From positions 124,001 to 188,000 of the forward strand of contig JAQJVL010000676.1 of assembly GCA_035578905.1 (NCBI GenBank): a stretch of DNA of 64,000 bases. The letters run 5' to 3'. The notes below the pieces were generated by a model. That model made no database searches. It was not told the origin of the DNA and saw nothing but the letters and a program-made list of their open reading frames with translations. The position numbers and the translations under genes are program-made. Positions 46,077-57,690 of this stretch are shown one piece after another. Positions within the stretch are counted from its first letter, which is position 1; the number at the start of each line of letters is the position of its first letter. This DNA comes from Stictocephala bisonia (lineage: Eukaryota; Arthropoda; Insecta; Hemiptera; Membracidae).

Positions 46077-46409
46077 GGACCTTTCCCGTTGATTCACTAC
46101 CACTGCTTTTGCCGTTACTTCACTACCACTACTTTTTAATCGCAATTACGGTTAGGTTATGTGGCTACTAAAGTTGGTCACAAACTGGTAAATCCAATGG
46201 TTGACTTGCCGCCGAATGCGTTCTCTGTGTGTCAGTTCTTGGAAAGCGATAAGATAAGGCCAGCGATATCGGATTCCTAACGGATAAGGAATACCACAGT
46301 GGACGTAAAAATGATCGGGGACCAGCTTTAGGGCAATATAATATTTATGAAATGGTAGTGAATAAACGGAAACAAAAAAGTAGTAGTAGTTAATAAACGG
46401 AAAAGATCC
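46077..46409 (+). mobile_element. H-family MITE, copy H3
   Basis: Ends GGACCTTTCC and GAAAAGATCC, flanks CTTCTCTT (46069-46076) and CTTCTCTC (46410-46417), 7 of 8 identical. The left subterminal CACTACCACT motif is duplicated relative to H1. Confidence 0.92.
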
Positions 46410-46779
46410 CTTCTCTCATATGGAAGCCACGATTGCCGACGAGTCGCCAAAGTGATAACCGTTATTCCATTGACATGGTAGGTTCCAACATAAAGTAACT
46501 ATAGGCTATATAGTATATGAAATGGAGGGATTCATTTTTAAGGAAGCCTTAAGCTCATAATGTGAAGCCTAAGCTGGAGGACTAATGCTAAACTTGATTT
46601 ACTTAGTAAAAGAGTGTTAATTTATTAGCTCAGTTGAGGATTCGAACCTTCCTAGATTTATGTTGATTATACATTTTCAAAATTACTACTGTCGTTCAAA
46701 ATGTTCTGAAATAATTTTTGTTAAATATTTCTTAAACTATTTGTTAAAGTATTTCTTAATTCACCCCATACTATACGGC

Positions 46780-46850
46780 GCATCGGTGGTTCAGTGGTAG
46801 AATGCTCGCCTGCCACGCGGGCGGCCCGGGTTCGATTCCCGGCCGATGCA
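46780..46850 (+). tRNA. tRNA-Gly (anticodon GCC)
   Basis: A full 71-nt cloverleaf with the same sequence as 12820-12890. Anticodon GCC at 46812-46814 within loop CTGCCAC; A box TGGTTCAGTGGT; B box GGTTCGATTCC; TTTT within ten bases downstream for Pol III termination. CCA not encoded. Confidence 0.98.
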
Positions 46851-47204
46851 AATTACATTTTATTTAACCATTATCGATTTATATTTTACATAATGTTGAT
46901 GTATGTACATATTTATCTTAATTCCATGATAATTTTGTCTTTACCTTTGAATTCAAAATAAAAGAGTGACTTGAATATTGACAAGAAATGTTATGATGTC
47001 TTTGCATTCATGGTAATACGTCCTATTTTACAAATATTACGTAATTTTAATTTTATTGTATTTTTTCTGTACTGTAATTATGTTTAGGCTATACATTATA
47101 CTTAGATTATAAGTTATAAATGTACGATCTGGCAAGAATAAAGATACATTACTGTACATTCAAACTACCCAAATTTATTCTAGTAAATATATTTATTATA
47201 TTCT

Positions 47205-48049
47205 ATTCAGAGAAATTTGCTGACGACACTTCTTACAGCTTGTCTAACAGATGTCGTGAACAGTTAGAAATTGACACGTTTATTGAAGGCAGCTGCTTGT
47301 TGCAATGGCTGATGGATAATCAACTGAATCTCAATGTTGAAAAAACAAAATTTTTAGATTTTCAGATAAGGGACGACTCATCAACAAGCACTATTATCAT
47401 TGGGGACTCAGAGATTGGGTCATCTCAGCAAACTGAATTCTTAGGATTAGTTGTTGATAACAATTTCAACTATCGGTACCACTTGGATAAAGTTTGTGGT
47501 AAGCTTAGTAGTGGGCTGTTCGTTTTGCGCAGGCTGTCTAAATTTGCAAACAGGGATATAATGTTTTCAGCTTATTATGGATGTTTTTATCCTCATCTTA
47601 CATATGGTCTTCCAATATGGGGAGCCGAGACCTCAAAAACACAGCATGTATTTCGTTTGCAAAAAAAGGCACTTAGATTAATGTTGGGTATCAGAGGATT
47701 GGAGTCATGCAGAGGAAAGTTTCGATCCAATAAACTGTTGACATTTCCGTCGTTGTATATTTTGGAGTGTTTGTCATTTCTAAAGAAAAACTTCCAATAC
47801 TTTAGCCCTCAATCAAAATCTTCTAACTACAACATCAGGCGCCCTGATATCCTCCCAATTCCAAAACATAGAACAACTTTTTATGAGAAACAAACGAAAT
47901 TTTCTTCTATCAAGTTATACAATCGCCTGCCATCTCATGTTATGCTAGAACCAGATTTACAGCAATTTAGAAGGAAGTTAAAAACCTTTCTTATTGATAA
48001 AGAATATTATTCGGTTAGTTGCTTTTTAAATGATAAGGAGCTAAGATAG
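47205..48049 (+). pseudogene. 5'-truncated LINE reverse transcriptase, C-terminal 280 codons open
   Basis: Recognisable LINE coding starts inside RT motif C (KFADDTSYSL) and continues QWLMDNQLNLNVEKTK, FLGLVVDNNFNYRYHLD (motif E region), LFVLRRLSKFANRDIMFSAY, YPHLTYGLPIWG, FRLQKKALRLMLGIRG, ESCRGKF, LLTFPSLYILE, IKLYNRLP to a stop at 48049. The frame is open from 47120, but the first 28 codons are unrelated host sequence. Fingers, motif A and B are absent, so it cannot act. The 3' UTR includes (TA)n and AATAAA. Same lineage as the decayed copy at 11.7 kb and similar to the RT at 1-1352. Confidence 0.9.
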
Positions 48050-48099
48050 TTGGTAGGTGTTAGTGTAAGAGCTCTAGTTTAGTTTGTGCTAATGTGCGC

Positions 48100-48126
48100 A
48101 TGTGTATATATATATATATATATATT
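48100..48126. repeat. (TA)n microsatellite in LINE 3' UTR
   Basis: About eleven TA units following TGTGTG. Confidence 0.9.
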
Positions 48127-48410
48127 GTATAATTGACCTTTGTCATGCATATCATTGTAAACGACAATAAATATTTTGACTTTGAGAAAATAAATATTTC
48201 CTTTTTTTTCACATATAATCCTTTATTATTTATTGTATCAGAAAATAAAATTAAAATAGGATTGAAAATAAAAAACCGAGTCAACTTTTGTTGGTGGATG
48301 TGTGAGTATTGGTAGTTTCATCTGTAGAAAAGTGTTTCTTTTCTAAATAATGTTTCACACTTAGTATACGTGTATTAAAGGTAGGGTGGGTCAACACCAA
48401 TGAGTGGGTC

Positions 48411-49722
48411 CAGGGCTGGATTTAGCATTTTGGCGCCCCTAGACCCAATCATTTTTCCACCCCCTAGTCTGGTTAAAGTTACTTTCCTAAAAACCTTTAT
48501 TAACCGATTATATCAGGTCCTATATGTTAATTGCTTAAACACCACTCTACGATGGAATTTTATCATTGCAAGTTTTTTAAGGAATTTACTTGGTTCTTGG
48601 CTTAAGAAAATACCAGCTGCTTTTTGTTTTACAGTGACTTTATTGCTGTGATAACTAGCTCAGATGAAAATGATAAGACAATTCTTTTTCAACGCTTTGT
48701 TCATAAATTTAATGTATTAACAAAAGATTTGTTACTAACTTTAGTTTTGTTGAATTTAGTCATTTGGGCAAATAAATTAAAAACCCCTGTAATACATTAT
48801 AAAATAGGTTTAATCTCAGAAACTCAACTTACATGGAGTATGTTGATAACTGACACAAAACTGCGTTTTAACGTAAAACTAGATATTTGTATGTATAAAT
48901 AGTAAATTGTACTAGTATAAAAAAATGACATTTTTTCCGTCCGATTACAATACCAAATGCAAGAAAAGGAGTATAGTTCAAACTATTCCAACGGTCTAAC
49001 ATTTAAAAAAGTAAACCAGGTATGTAAGCAAGCTCGACTTGAGTTGGAATACTTTGAAGTACAAAGGTTCTAGGTTCAAAAAACTCAAAAAAGCTGGGTA
49101 TTCATCACTCCACAGAAAACCATTATTAGACAAAGAATTTTTTCATGATTTTAAACTTCGTAATGGACTATTGCAGGGAAAGCCGGACAAACGTAATTTA
49201 TGTTTATATTTAATATTGAGGGATGAACAATAAACGTACCGTTCCACGGAGGAATTCGAGGTTATGTTTGTAAGGAGAGAAGGAATCGGAAGAATCGAAA
49301 GAATGAGGAAAGCCAGCGCCACGAGGAATCACGGAGCAATCTGTAGTTATTTGGCGTCACTATATAAAACGGTCACCCTCCTCTATACGAGGAATATGTT
49401 ACATAGGGCTAGTAGTGGCAATACGATGTGTACAGCTCGAAGACATCCCCACAACCTGTTCTTCCGTGTTTGAGATCAAAGTTGTAACGAAGTTGATGCA
49501 TAATGTCGAAAAATAGTTTAACTTTACCAACTATTATTTTTTTCCAATAAACTTCAAAATCAGAATGCTTTATTAGCCTGATTTTTTAAAATAAATTTAA
49601 AAAATATAAGTTATGGCTATTTATTTTTATTTCGAGAATTTTTTTTCTCTCGGCCGTGCGCCCCCTGGGAGCTTGCGCCCATAGGTTCGGACCTTCGGAG
49701 CCTAATGGAAAATCCGGCTCTG
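48411..49722. mobile_element. 1.3-kb non-autonomous hAT-like element inserted in a minisatellite remnant
   Basis: Left terminus CAGGGCTGGATTTAGCATTT..GGCGCCCC; right terminus reversed CAGAGCCGGATTTTCCATTA..GGCTCCG. The outside octamers are AGTGGGTC (48403-48410) and GATGGGTC (49723-49730), sharing TGGGTC. The flanks continue the same 36-bp-type phrase on both sides (GGGTGGGTCAACACCA / GATGGGTCAACACCAC). Three short open frames inside have no transposase motifs. Confidence 0.75.
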
Positions 49723-49775
49723 GATGGGTCAACACCACAGTAAGTGTAAGGGTGTGATGAGTGGGTGGGTGTGTC
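49723..49775 (-). repeat. Remnant 36-bp-type minisatellite units
   Basis: GGGTCAACACCACAGTAAGT, GGGTGTGATGAGTGGGTGGG; together with 48380-48402 these are the two sides of a small array split by the hAT-like insertion. Confidence 0.7.
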
Positions 49776-50460
49776 ATATACATCGTATGGCTTTCATAGG
49801 CCAGCCACCAAACTAATAAGACATAAAGACTGATAAAAAATATCCTAATAAAATAAAATCTACTGTAAAAAGTACTTGTATATTGATCTACCGTCACAGA
49901 GCTATATCCAGGTTTGTTAACAATTCAACGCCGGCTTCTCTAATAATCATCACATTAACCACATCATTAACAGTTATCTACTATTTCCATCGACTGCTTA
50001 ATTAATTTAATACTGCTGATAAAAATGGACATTTCTATCAGTATGGAAATTTATTTTGACAAAAAATCATCTTAAACTTAAATATTACAAGAGGTGCTCA
50101 ATATGACAAACTCATTCAGCTCGGGATGCAAGAAATTGCAAGCACTCAAATATCCCAGGAGTAGCTCTGATGCTGTTGCACAAGGCACCCCGTTACAAGT
50201 GGGATGAACCTCCCTCGTAGAGAATGGATTCTGTTAAATCATTTCCAGACTGGCGAGGGCAGATTTAACTACTAGAAGTACAAATTTAATGATTCCAACG
50301 GTAACAACCAATTTTGGAATCCCAAACCCGTGCAAAAAAACGACTCAAAATATTACATTCCTTACGAGGATGGTTCATTCTACCAATGAAAGCCATAGGG
50401 TCTCATAACAGAAACTTGTTTCGACCGTCAAACAACCCCAAGTTAATACTCAGTTGATTT

Positions 50461-50662
50461 TTTTGCTAACCCACTCACACTTACACTGGATTGGCCAATC
50501 CACTCACCCATACACGTACTATTGGCTGACTCACCCACCCGTAACGTACGATGGTATTGGTCCAGCCACCAACCCATACACGTTCAGTGATATTGGTACG
50601 TGTATTATTAAATACACAATAGTGATGACCCCCTCCGCCCACCCATACACGTGCAATAGATC
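50461..50662 (+). repeat. Degenerate 36-bp minisatellite array
   Basis: CACTCACCCATACACGTACT, CACCCACCCGTAACGTACGA, CAACCCATACACGTTCAGTG and CGCCCACCCATACACGTGCA recur at about 36-40-bp spacing with many substitutions. Confidence 0.78.
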
Positions 50663-52039
50663 AACACTAGGGCCCCACAACAACACTAGATCAATCATGT
50701 TATTGTGGGGAGTTTATTCAAACAGTGGATCACCTAGTTACTGAGTGCTCCTGCGCTCTATTACGGAGGGATTAGCCAGCATAATTAGAATCAGTGAGGT
50801 GGGTCTGAAATGGTTCAATGGATTGTATTCAGTTTTCTGATTGGACATCACCATTATTTCTATTTTCTATTAACAAATAATTCGGCATTTGGATATTATG
50901 CCAAAAATATATTACTGCTTCTTTTTTTAAATTAATAAATGCCACAAAAAAACTTTAAAAAACCATACCACACTTCCACTCGACGTTGCAGTTCTTGAAC
51001 GTCAGGAACCCCTGTTCATACACTAAAGACTTCACATGCGTTCACAAAAATAATAATATAAGCTAAGATGTACTCAGATTCGGGTTTATCAGCGTCTAAT
51101 CAACGCTTGCCTCAGCACTGTGCCCCAAACAGCAGCATATAGCCTAAGATAAAATTGTCTCAGCCACTCATTGTTGTTGTTCGATAACATTTCGTAAATA
51201 TTTGTTAAATTACAATATTTACAGTGTTTCGATATTGTATTTATAGAGTTTATCAATCTATGGTAAAAACAAAATGTCATAACTCCAGATGTTGTTTCAT
51301 GTAATACTCCATGCATCGTTGTAGGGAAACAGCAGATCATTTGAAAACAGTTGTTTGTGGTGAAAAAAATAATGACATAGCATCCTGTACTTTCCAGATG
51401 GAAGATAACCTTAACACCCGGTAGCAAAAGTTGACTACGGTGTTTTATTTTGAACCTGAATTATTAATAAATAAATTGTTATTATATTTTCATTACATTT
51501 TACAAAAAAGTTACTATTGTCTTTGTCCATTTTCGAATCTCATTCTTACAGAAATTATTTGTCATTTTCCATTTCATGCTTACAGGAATTCTTTGATCAT
51601 TTTCCAGCCGCATGCTTACAGAAATCATTTGATTTTCTAAAACCTCGTCATAACATGATTTTTTATACCTTTCCCGTATTGTATTTGAATTAATCCTTTC
51701 TTAGTTTATTTTTTTAATTCACTCCTGAATTAGCGCTGTAACCATTAAAACACTCCTTTCCCACAAGTCGCTGTGTTTTCTCATATCCTTTCTAGACTAA
51801 TTCCTAGCCAAATATATTATAATATGACTGGTTTTAATGTGTTTATAATACTTACCATCAACTTATAAATATTATGGTGATGTTCTTATCCATGTTAGGA
51901 ATTTTCAAATTTCTCTGGTTCAACTACATTTTTCATGAAGATCAAGATATTAGTCCTATCCAATTTAATAAGTAGGGTTAGTGATGATAACTTACATGAA
52001 ATAATCGTGTTTTATGGTAGAAGAATAAAATTAAGATGA
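50663..52039. other. AT-rich DNA, no gene recognised
   Basis: 51520-51640 contains three spaced echoes of CATGCTTACAG.AAT.. / CATTTTCCA. TTAACACCCGGTA at 51411-51423 resembles the terminus of the TIR element ending near 52722. The long minus-strand frame at 51089-51427 is unsupported. Confidence 0.5.
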
Positions 52040-52075
52040 CCCACAGAGAAAACAGTAATTTTCTTTCTTCTCTGT
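52040..52075. mobile_element. Minimal M-family derivative, two ends only
   Basis: CCACAGAGAAAACAGTAATT then TTCTTTCTTCTCTGTG: the two inverted termini of the family brought to within 36 bp with no interior. Either an extreme internal deletion product or a chance palindrome. Confidence 0.5.
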
Positions 52076-52130
52076 GATGACTTAACATGGTCCAGTCAGA
52101 AAAAGACATGGTCCAGCTATCACCAAGACA

Positions 52131-52722
52131 GTATCTTGTGTTTGATACATTATTTATAGATACATATTTATTTTATTAATCAACGCAGAACAATCAAACT
52201 CTAGGATTACGTCTTCACTGTAGTTACTGACTTTTTTGTCGTTTTAACTGTCCTTTTTCGCTTTGGGGGGACGTCCTGTGGAGGAAATCTGAAAAATCTT
52301 AAACGTAAGCATAAGTCGATTTGTACCTAATTTTAAAGTTCATTGTTAGAGAAACACATTGCTGCAACCCCGACTTCAAAAGGCATATTTTTTTGGAGAT
52401 AACAGCCTATAAAGGTTTGGCCTCATTGGAACTTTGAGAGGCTGCTATTTCCAAACGAATAGACCTTTTTCAGTCGGGGTTGCGGCAATGTGTTCATCTA
52501 AAAATGACCTTTAAAATGAAATGAGGTATAGCTCGACATATGCTTACATTAAGATTTGTTATGACTTCATCCACAGGACGTCCCCCAAAGCGAAAAGGAC
52601 AGTTAAGATGGCCAAAAATCAGTAACTACAGTGAGGACGTAATCCTAGAGTTTCATTGTTCTGTGATTATTAATATTACATAGTAATATATTAAGGGGTT
52701 CTAGACTTTTTGAACACCCGGT
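52131..52722. mobile_element. Long-TIR element, probably mariner-like MITE
   Basis: Arms 52186-52375 and 52472-52663 are inverted copies over about 190 bp (CAGAACAATCAAACTCTAGG / CCTAGAGTTTCATTGTTCTG; CTTTGGGGGGACGTCC / GGACGTCCCCCAAAG; GCTGCAACCCCGACT / AGTCGGGGTTGCGG). The right end continues to GAACACCCGGTATA; the left equivalent is diverged (GTATCTTGTGTT). The loop is about 95 bp. No transposase. Confidence 0.8.
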
Positions 52723-54744
52723 ATATTCAATCCTATGATTTAGTTTGTATTTGTATGTTTTTTTTATTTTATTTATTATTTTTATAACAGATGACAATGA
52801 AGGAATAAACAATATTTTTCGTGTAATTTCAATTATTACAATGGTGAATCAAGATTTGAAGACAGGGCATGTCAAGATTTAAATATAAATATAGCATAAT
52901 CTAGATACATTGTTTTATATCTATAATTGTTTCGCCAATTATGTCAGCAAAACTCTTTACTCCCTGAATCTGAGTCATCCGTAACTCTTATATTCTCCGA
53001 ATAGGTAGAAAAATATATGATGCAGGACTTAAAAATAAACATAAAAACATGTTGTTAGAATATTGATAGATCTTCAATACAGAACTATAATATAATCATT
53101 TCATGGCATGAATCGTGGTTTTATTTTTAATATGACATTTCAAATACAATTCCAATATAAATAAGAGATGGCATTATTTTGTCACAATAATGTTGATAAC
53201 CGACCGCTTTCTGCAAGTGAACGATTAATTTTATCTGGCTCGAAATTAAAATCAGCTATTATAATTCAGTAAATTTTCTAAGACAGATTATGCCTTCACA
53301 TAAATTTATTATTACTATTTTTCCAAAATTTTCAAACATATCTTGTAATATTGTAATGGGACTTTTTTAAAAAGGTTTTCAGAAATACGTCTTTTTATTA
53401 GAAAAAAAAATCAAAACTTCATGATCCGAAAAACTGTTTCCTCAACTTCTCTCAACAATAACTGGCTGTAATTTAATTTAATTGGTTAATTTAATAAATT
53501 TAGGAAATTAATGTAAATTAATACACTTGTACCATTATGTAAAGTAACATGAACACTTGTTTAATGCATTCATGTTTGAACGCAGGAATCATTCATATTC
53601 ATATATATTACACTGCAGATACAGAGCTGTCTAAGGGTAGTGTTACATAGTATTCTACATTCTTATTCTAGTGTCCATAGTCTAACATCATATGACTGGC
53701 GGTCAAGCATTTCGCGGGAATATTCTCCCGCAAAAAACGCAGTGCTGAGTCGGAAGTTTTTCAACGCCAGATAACTCTATGACTCACCGGCTTGCACCCG
53801 CTCTCAAACAAAGGCTGATCTATTTTGTACCGTTTTCGTTACAAACTGTAAACTATTATTTTATACCGTAAAAAATCTCCAAAAGACTATTATAAGTATG
53901 AACAAATATTGTAGACTCTGTAAAAATTTAATGTTTTCTATAATCTAATGTAGGACTAATTCGATAACGCCTGGAGCAATATAATCACAGTTCGGTACAA
54001 ACATTACATACTAGACATAAACATTAATGTTTTGACAAGGTAGAAGGAGTGAAAGGTGAATTGAAAAAATATATAAATATTAATGTTGTTTTCGGAGCCG
54101 TTATGTAAGACGGTGGAGACATATAAGATATATGATCCAATATATCTGTCCAGTTTTATTCTTATGGCAAGAATAAGCTGGGTGAAGTTTACCAATGAAA
54201 TGTTTGAAATTATATTATCCAAAATATATAACTATTAATTTTAAACATTTCTAGAATAATTGGTAGTGGTAGTTCTAGAAAGAACTACTGTATATAGGCC
54301 AATAAAAATAAATATATTTATTTCAGACTTACATAATATTATGAAATATAAACAATTTCCATGACTGATACTCTAACTTGTATTTAATAAAATTCTAATT
54401 ACAGTGAAAATAATAAAATCAATTTAACAATTATTAAAATTTATCACCATTCATATTTTTGTATTGACGTCAAACATATGTTTATTAAGGGTTTTAACAC
54501 TAAGAGGGCGTTTTAATAAATCAATAAAAACTGATACTTTTAATACTTTTTTTTCTTAACATAATAAAAGTTGGGAATCATTGAGTTATTAATACTTAAC
54601 AAAAATATTTAAAATTTTTACCTCTGAAAGTATCAAAATAAATACTAAATATTGAATATACATTGAAATGTTATTTTTGATTGCGTATTTTATTGTGTAA
54701 AGAATTTCTATTTGCGTTTTATTAATAAAGAATGCTGTACTGTA
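52723..54744. other. AT-rich DNA, no gene recognised
   Basis: A somewhat GC-richer patch at 53690-53830 (GGCGGTCAAGCATTTCGCGG) has no open frame of note. Otherwise featureless. Confidence 0.55.
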
Positions 54745-55440
54745 TATATTGTAAAAAAATATTTGAAGAAGGGAAGCATGTAAACTAATTACTGTTTATT
54801 TGAAGAAGGGAAGCATGTAAACTAAGTACTGTATATTTGAAGAAGGGAAGCATGTAAACTAACTACTGTTTATTTGAAGAAGGGAAGCATGTAAACTAAC
54901 TACTGTATAATTGAAGAAGGGAAGCATGTAAACTAACTACTGTATATTTGAAGAAGGGAAGCTTGTAAACTAACTACTGTATATTTGAAGAAGGGAAGCA
55001 TGTAAACTAACTTTTGTTTATTTGAAGAATAGAAGCATGTAAACTAACTACTGTATATTTGAAGAAGGGAAGCATGTAAACTAACTACTGTATATTTGAA
55101 GAAGGGAAGCTTGTAAACTAACTACTGTATATTTGAAGAAGGGAAGCATGTAAACTAACTTTTGTTTATTTGAAGAATGGAAGCATGTTAATTAACTACT
55201 GTATATTTGAAGAAGGGAAGCTTGTAAACTAACTACTGTATATTTGAAGAAGGGAAGCATGTAGGCCTAAACTAACTACCGTATATTTGAAGAAGGGAAG
55301 CATTTAAACTATCTACTGTATATTTGAAGAAGGGAAGCATGTAAACTAACTTTTGTTTATTTTAAGAATGGAAGCATGTAAACTAACTACTGTATATTTG
55401 AAGAAGGGAAGCTTGTAAACTAACTACCGTATATTTGACA
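54745..55440 (+). repeat. 37-bp minisatellite array (about 18 units)
   Basis: The unit is TGTATATTTGAAGAAGGGAA then GCATGTAAACTAACTAC, unrelated to the 33/36-bp families. A variant TTTTGTTTATTTGAAGAAT.G recurs at about 55012, 55164 and 55349, i.e. every four to five units, showing block-wise amplification. One unit has a 5-bp GGCCT insertion at 55263. Confidence 0.96.
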
Positions 55441-55879
55441 ATGAAAATTGTAATGTTAATGATTTAACTAAACAATTTAATATAAAATTTACAATGCGAA
55501 TTTAGGATATTTAATATGCTATTTTACTTTACTAAAATGAATATGTTAGACAATTTTACACTTTTTCAAAATTTTGTTTAAAGTATTGCCATAAATAAGT
55601 TATTTGGTTGTGATTTTCTCAGTTAGAGCAGGTTACTTAAATTGTTAGTAAAATATAGGCGTATTTTTTAACAACTTTTTTAATAATTTTTGTAACATAC
55701 TTAAATCAAGTAACTAGGTATTTACATATATGAGATATAGCTATTAATCATTAAAAATTCTTTTCATGATAAAAAATACTATTAGTATAAATATTTTCCT
55801 TACAAAACCTGAAGCATGCATCTATAAATAAAAGCAACTCACCCTCTTAATATCCTTTGAAAAGGGGGAGAACGAAGGG
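55441..55879. other. AT-rich DNA, nothing recognised
   Basis: No coding or repeat structure is seen. Confidence 0.6.
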
Positions 55880-55970
55880 GTGAAAGAGGAGTAAGCACCA
55901 GCACTGGCCCGCCCGCACGCCCGTACTACTGTCGCGCCCGCCGGCTCGACTACCACTGCCGTTTAGTCAT
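55880..55970. other. CpG-rich island-like patch
   Basis: GGCCCGCCCGCACGCCCGTA and GTCGCGCCCGCCGGCTCGAC in an AT-rich neighbourhood. It could mark a promoter or first exon, but no open frame or splice site makes the case. Confidence 0.3.
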
Positions 55971-56186
55971 TTCCTTAATCAGCTTAATATACTGAGCCTG
56001 AAAAACCTACATCAATTGATGCTCTAGGGAAGCAGGCACTTAGCCTATTGAGGAGCTCTAGACAGCCATTACAGCGTACAGGCTCGGCCAAAACCACCAA
56101 CACTTCTGTCACCGTTCAACATTTATTTCTATTTGTTGATCTAAAACTAGGCCTAGTTTATGTCACAAACTAGTGCTGTATATGTA

Positions 56187-56576
56187 ACTAGCTGAACCCG
56201 GTGGACGTTGTCTCGCCTTTCATTTTTCATTGACATACCAAAATAAAGCAATAAAAAGAATTCTAGAAAAAACCATGCTACCACTCTCAAGGTGAAATGT
56301 AGAACTACAATAATCAAAACATATACAGTACTGTTGTTGTGAGAACTTCAATCTGCTTATAGCATGTGAAACTACATTAAACCACACAGTCATATTTTTT
56401 TTGTAAACAATTCAGATTCTCCATTTGAATAACATGGGATCTTTAGAAGCCCGTGGGGCGGGACTCTGTGGACGGATCTGCATCAAACTTCACAGAAACC
56501 ATCTCGGGGGTATACAGGACAACATCCTAAAGTTTCATGGCGATCGGTTGGATGGTTTGGCAGCGCATAAACTTCA

Positions 56577-56642
<66 letters not shown>

Positions 56643-56670
56643 AACATCCTCTTTTATAAATATAGATTCA
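56187..56670 (+). mobile_element. ACTAGCTG-type retroelement copy 1 (RTE-like or SINE)
   Basis: Starts ACTAGCTGAACCCGGTGGAC, ends with AGTTTCATGGCGATCGGTTG, GATGGTTTGGCAGCGCATAA, then (TA)n and AAATATAGATT. These head and tail motifs are widespread in arthropod RTE-related short retroelements. No RT is encoded here. Confidence 0.72.
56580..56640. repeat. (TA)n microsatellite in retroelement tail
   Basis: About 30 TA units directly after the retroelement 3' motif. Confidence 0.95.
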
Positions 56671-57023
56671 CACGCTAAATATTAGCGTTTACCCACACTA
56701 AAAGGCTGAATTCGACATATTTTTGCGTATATTTGAGGTTATGTTGTTGATAATGGCAGAGATTAGCTTTATAACAATGAAAATTAAAGTAACCTGTCTA
56801 TTACGTTTATAGACTAGACAAAATAATTCACAGATTAAATATTAGAGTTCACCCAATTTAAAAGGCTTCATTCGATATACTTTAGAGACAATGTGAAGTT
56901 GTGTTATCGATGTGCTATGTTATGATGTACTAGGCAAGTGTTAAAAGTTTATCTCTATGCATTTTTGGGCGAATTTGATTGAGGTTATGTTGTTGGTAAC
57001 GGTTGGCATAAACTTTATAAACA
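56671..57023 (+). repeat. Imperfect duplicated spacer between retroelement copies
   Basis: TTAGCGTTTACCCACACTAA..GGCTGAATTCGACATAT and TTAGAGTTCACCCAATTTAA..GGCTTCATTCGATATAC are related segments; similar phrases recur at about 59060-59215 (GAGGTTATGT.ATTAATAC). Confidence 0.6.
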
Positions 57024-57234
57024 ACTAGCTGTACCCGCCCGCTTCGCCGGTCATAATATTGAGTTTTGATTGTATCATTGAAATGTGCAGCAACCTTTCA
57101 ATTTACACAGTATCCAATTTACAACAGCTGATGTTTTGTGTAGTTTACTACTGTACTCAATTATTGAAGTTAGTACCAGGAAAGCCGATCTCCGATCGGG
57201 TTCATATCATCTAATCGCTGACTTCCAATACAGT

Positions 57235-57623
57235 ATTTAAATGAATCCCAAGATACTGAAACATGCTATGAAGCTGAAATTGAAAATACAGATCTTGATT
57301 CAAACAATGAAACAAATCTTATGACTTGTAATAATACTTTGCAAACAACTTCTACAAATAATTCTGGAAATACCTTACAAACTTCTAGCAACTTTCTTAA
57401 TTACGATTTGCCATCAACCTCGGTGTTACCCCCGAGGTTGATGGCAAATCGTAATAAAGAAAGTTGCTAGAAGTTTGTAAGGTATTTCCAGAATTATTTG
57501 TAGAAGTTGTTTGCAAAGTATTATTATTACAAGTCATAAGATTTGTTTCATTGTTTGAATCAAGATCTGTATTTTCAATTTCAGCTTCATAGCATGTTTC
57601 AGTATCTTGGGATTCATTTAAAT
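57235..57623. repeat. Near-perfect 190-bp palindrome with 8-bp spacer
   Basis: The left arm 57235-57423 and right arm 57432-57623 are reverse complements, differing by one 3-bp insertion (ATT in the right arm) and, as far as I can find by eye, one substitution (CTTAATTACG versus CTTTATTACG). The spacer is TGTTACCC. Such identity means a very recent inverted duplication or ongoing gene conversion between arms. Confidence 0.95.
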
Positions 57624-57690
57624 TCGGTATTGGTGGTTCATTTTTATTAAAATTAAAATTGCGTCGTTTTGGAGGACGTCCGCCTAGCAT
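57432..57690 (-). pseudogene. Truncated ORF start with AT-hook-like motif, cut by the palindrome
   Basis: The minus strand reads MLGGRPPKRRNFNFNKNEPP, then an Asn/Thr-rich acidic segment (ESQDTETCYEAEIENTD, TNLMTCNNNTLQTTSTNNSG) to DLPSTSG, where the palindrome centre ends homology. GGRPPKRR resembles an AT-hook core. TTTTTCTTAG directly before the ATG could be a splice acceptor. The left palindrome arm encodes the same peptide on the plus strand. It could be the N-terminus of a transposon protein or of a host gene. Function unknown. Confidence 0.4.
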
